Shown here one piece after another: positions 63,257 through 64,000 of a stretch of DNA of 64,000 bases. The stretch is from Oegoconia quadripuncta (lineage: Eukaryota; Arthropoda; Insecta; Lepidoptera; Autostichidae): contig OX438744.1 in NCBI GenBank assembly GCA_949316235.1, positions 2,790,001 to 2,854,000 on the forward strand. Reading direction: 5' to 3'. Both the position numbers and the translations under genes were made by a program. The notes under the pieces are model-generated. The model ran no database searches, had not been told where the DNA came from, and saw nothing but the letters and a program-made list of their open reading frames with translations. Numbering within the stretch: position 1 is the first letter of the stretch; the number at the start of each line of letters is the position of its first letter.

Positions 63257-63349
63257 CATTTTACTAGCGAGTTGCGATTGACAGAGCCAAGCAAGTAATG
63301 AGCAATTCGCACTGTCGCGGTCGTCATCGACGCGACGAAGCTGCTGCAT
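63257..63349 (-). CDS. Host gene, first coding exon
   Basis: 31 codons from the ATG at 63349: MQQLRRVDDDRDSANCSLLA, then WLCQSQLASKM, followed by the donor GTACGT. Joining to 63204 across a 52-nt GT-AG intron (63205-63256) keeps one frame. Two further in-frame upstream ATGs (63418 and 63448) would add an Arg/Gly-rich piece; the 63349 start is chosen because the sequence upstream looks like a GC-rich 5' UTR. Reading straight through the intron also gives a long frame, so the intron could be alternatively retained. Confidence 0.55.
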
Positions 63350-63470
63350 CAGCGTTATGCCTTCGTAGTCCACCCGTCCTCCACGCCGCCCCGCCTCGCC
63401 CCGCCGGCTGCATAGCATTACGACACACAATGCATCGTACAAGTTCAAACATGTTATTTTAACCTAATTA
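63350..63470 (-). promoter_or_regulatory. GC- and CpG-rich 5' region of the host gene
   Basis: CCACCCGTCCTCCACGCCGC and following CpG-rich bases stand out from AT-rich surroundings, just upstream of the first exon on the minus strand. No TATA box is evident. Probably 5' UTR and core promoter. Confidence 0.35.
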
Positions 63471-63473
63471 TGC

Positions 63474-63535
63474 CCTCCATGGTATAGTGGTTTCCTGCCG
63501 CGGCTCGCATGCCAAAGGTCTCGGGTTCTCATAGC
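63474..63535 (+). repeat. tRNA-like SINE head
   Basis: CCTCCATGGTATAGTGG (A-box region) and TCTCGGGTTCTCA (B-box-like). The ends do not pair as an acceptor stem, so it is a tRNA-derived scrap, not a tRNA gene. Confidence 0.45.
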
Positions 63536-64000
63536 AGAGTATTCTAGTTTGAGGTCAGTTAATCGATGTGTTTATTCCGCATTATTGTTGTAAATGCGAA
63601 CGTTTCTTCAATGTATGTAACCCAAACAGTGTAAGTAAATAGCTGAACCGACTTGGATGAAATTTGGTACACCGATAGTCAGATGTCTTGGAGGATAAGT
63701 AGATATCTAGTAAATAATAGAAACAAAGTGAATTGCTTTTATATAATTTTATTTCATAAATGAATATAATATTAATTATTTACGAATTACATTTATAATA
63801 TATGTAGGTATACATAGGTATTGTTCCAATTTATAATATTCTTATTAATAATACAAACATTTCCTAGCTATCTAAATATTAGTGCTGTAGGCAACATACA
63901 TAATATCAAAAAGTAATGTAGGTACACAAAACAAATCAAAATTTCAATATCGATGTATGCCCCCAAGCCTTAGTTGTAATTTTATCACTTGATATCAATC
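63536..64000. other. AT-rich non-coding stretch
   Basis: 63640-63680 is a Helitron-like scrap (CTGAACCGACTTGGATGAAA, TTTGGTACACC). Nothing else recognised to the end. Confidence 0.35.

Noticed and set aside
62671..63327. A single unspliced 218-residue minus-strand gene
   Set aside because: The frame crosses a 52-nt segment with perfect GTACGT and TTTTCAG signals; splicing joins it to a better 5' exon. Retention remains possible.
63474..63535. Functional tRNA gene
   Set aside because: Only box-like similarity; degraded B box and no acceptor pairing.

Overview
The window looks like insect, most likely lepidopteran, nuclear DNA: AT-rich, crowded with short tRNA-derived SINEs, decayed non-LTR retrotransposon (LINE) ends, Helitron-like pieces and small inverted-repeat transposons. 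The two host-gene traces carry canonical GT-AG splice signals, one with a 52-nt intron. The order-level call is an inference from the repeat repertoire.

From 1 to about 55 kb there is almost no intact coding DNA. I recognise four recurring SINE families (A, B, C and D here), 3' ends of at least five LINE lineages, one longer RTE-type LINE (19.8-22.4 kb, interrupted), several MITEs (TACAG-ended ones at 31.7, 40.7, 48.1 and 49.2 kb, a TTAA-type at 50.4 kb, fold-back elements at 38.3 and 45.3 kb) and many fragments. Several insertions are nested, and a related uninterrupted copy elsewhere in the window shows the empty site. One probable host coding exon lies at 34045-34310 (minus).

The standout region is 55352-62319: ten tightly packed, uninterrupted genes, all on the plus strand, forming a Polinton/Maverick (adintovirus-like) endogenous viral element. 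In order they are an A32-like packaging ATPase, a conserved element-associated protein, a fibre-like repeat protein, a DDE integrase with a C-terminal chromodomain, a parvovirus-VP1-type phospholipase A2 capsid-associated protein, an adenain-like cysteine protease, a probable penton-type minor capsid protein, a small lysine-rich protein, a double-jelly-roll-type major capsid protein, and a conserved protein of unknown (possibly nuclease) role. So the cluster has assembly, maturation, entry and integration functions, but I find no DNA polymerase B and no terminal inverted repeats. Several neighbouring genes overlap as ATGA or ATGAGTAA. The protease has no upstream ATG for its conserved N-terminus but is in the -1 frame of the phospholipase gene, whose last codons form a classic A_AAA_AAC slippery heptamer, suggesting programmed frameshifting.

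The viral cluster ends about 350 bp from a convergent two-exon host gene (62671-63349, minus) whose GC-rich first exon and 52-nt intron are clear. A consensus splice donor lies just past that gene's stop codon, facing the viral element.
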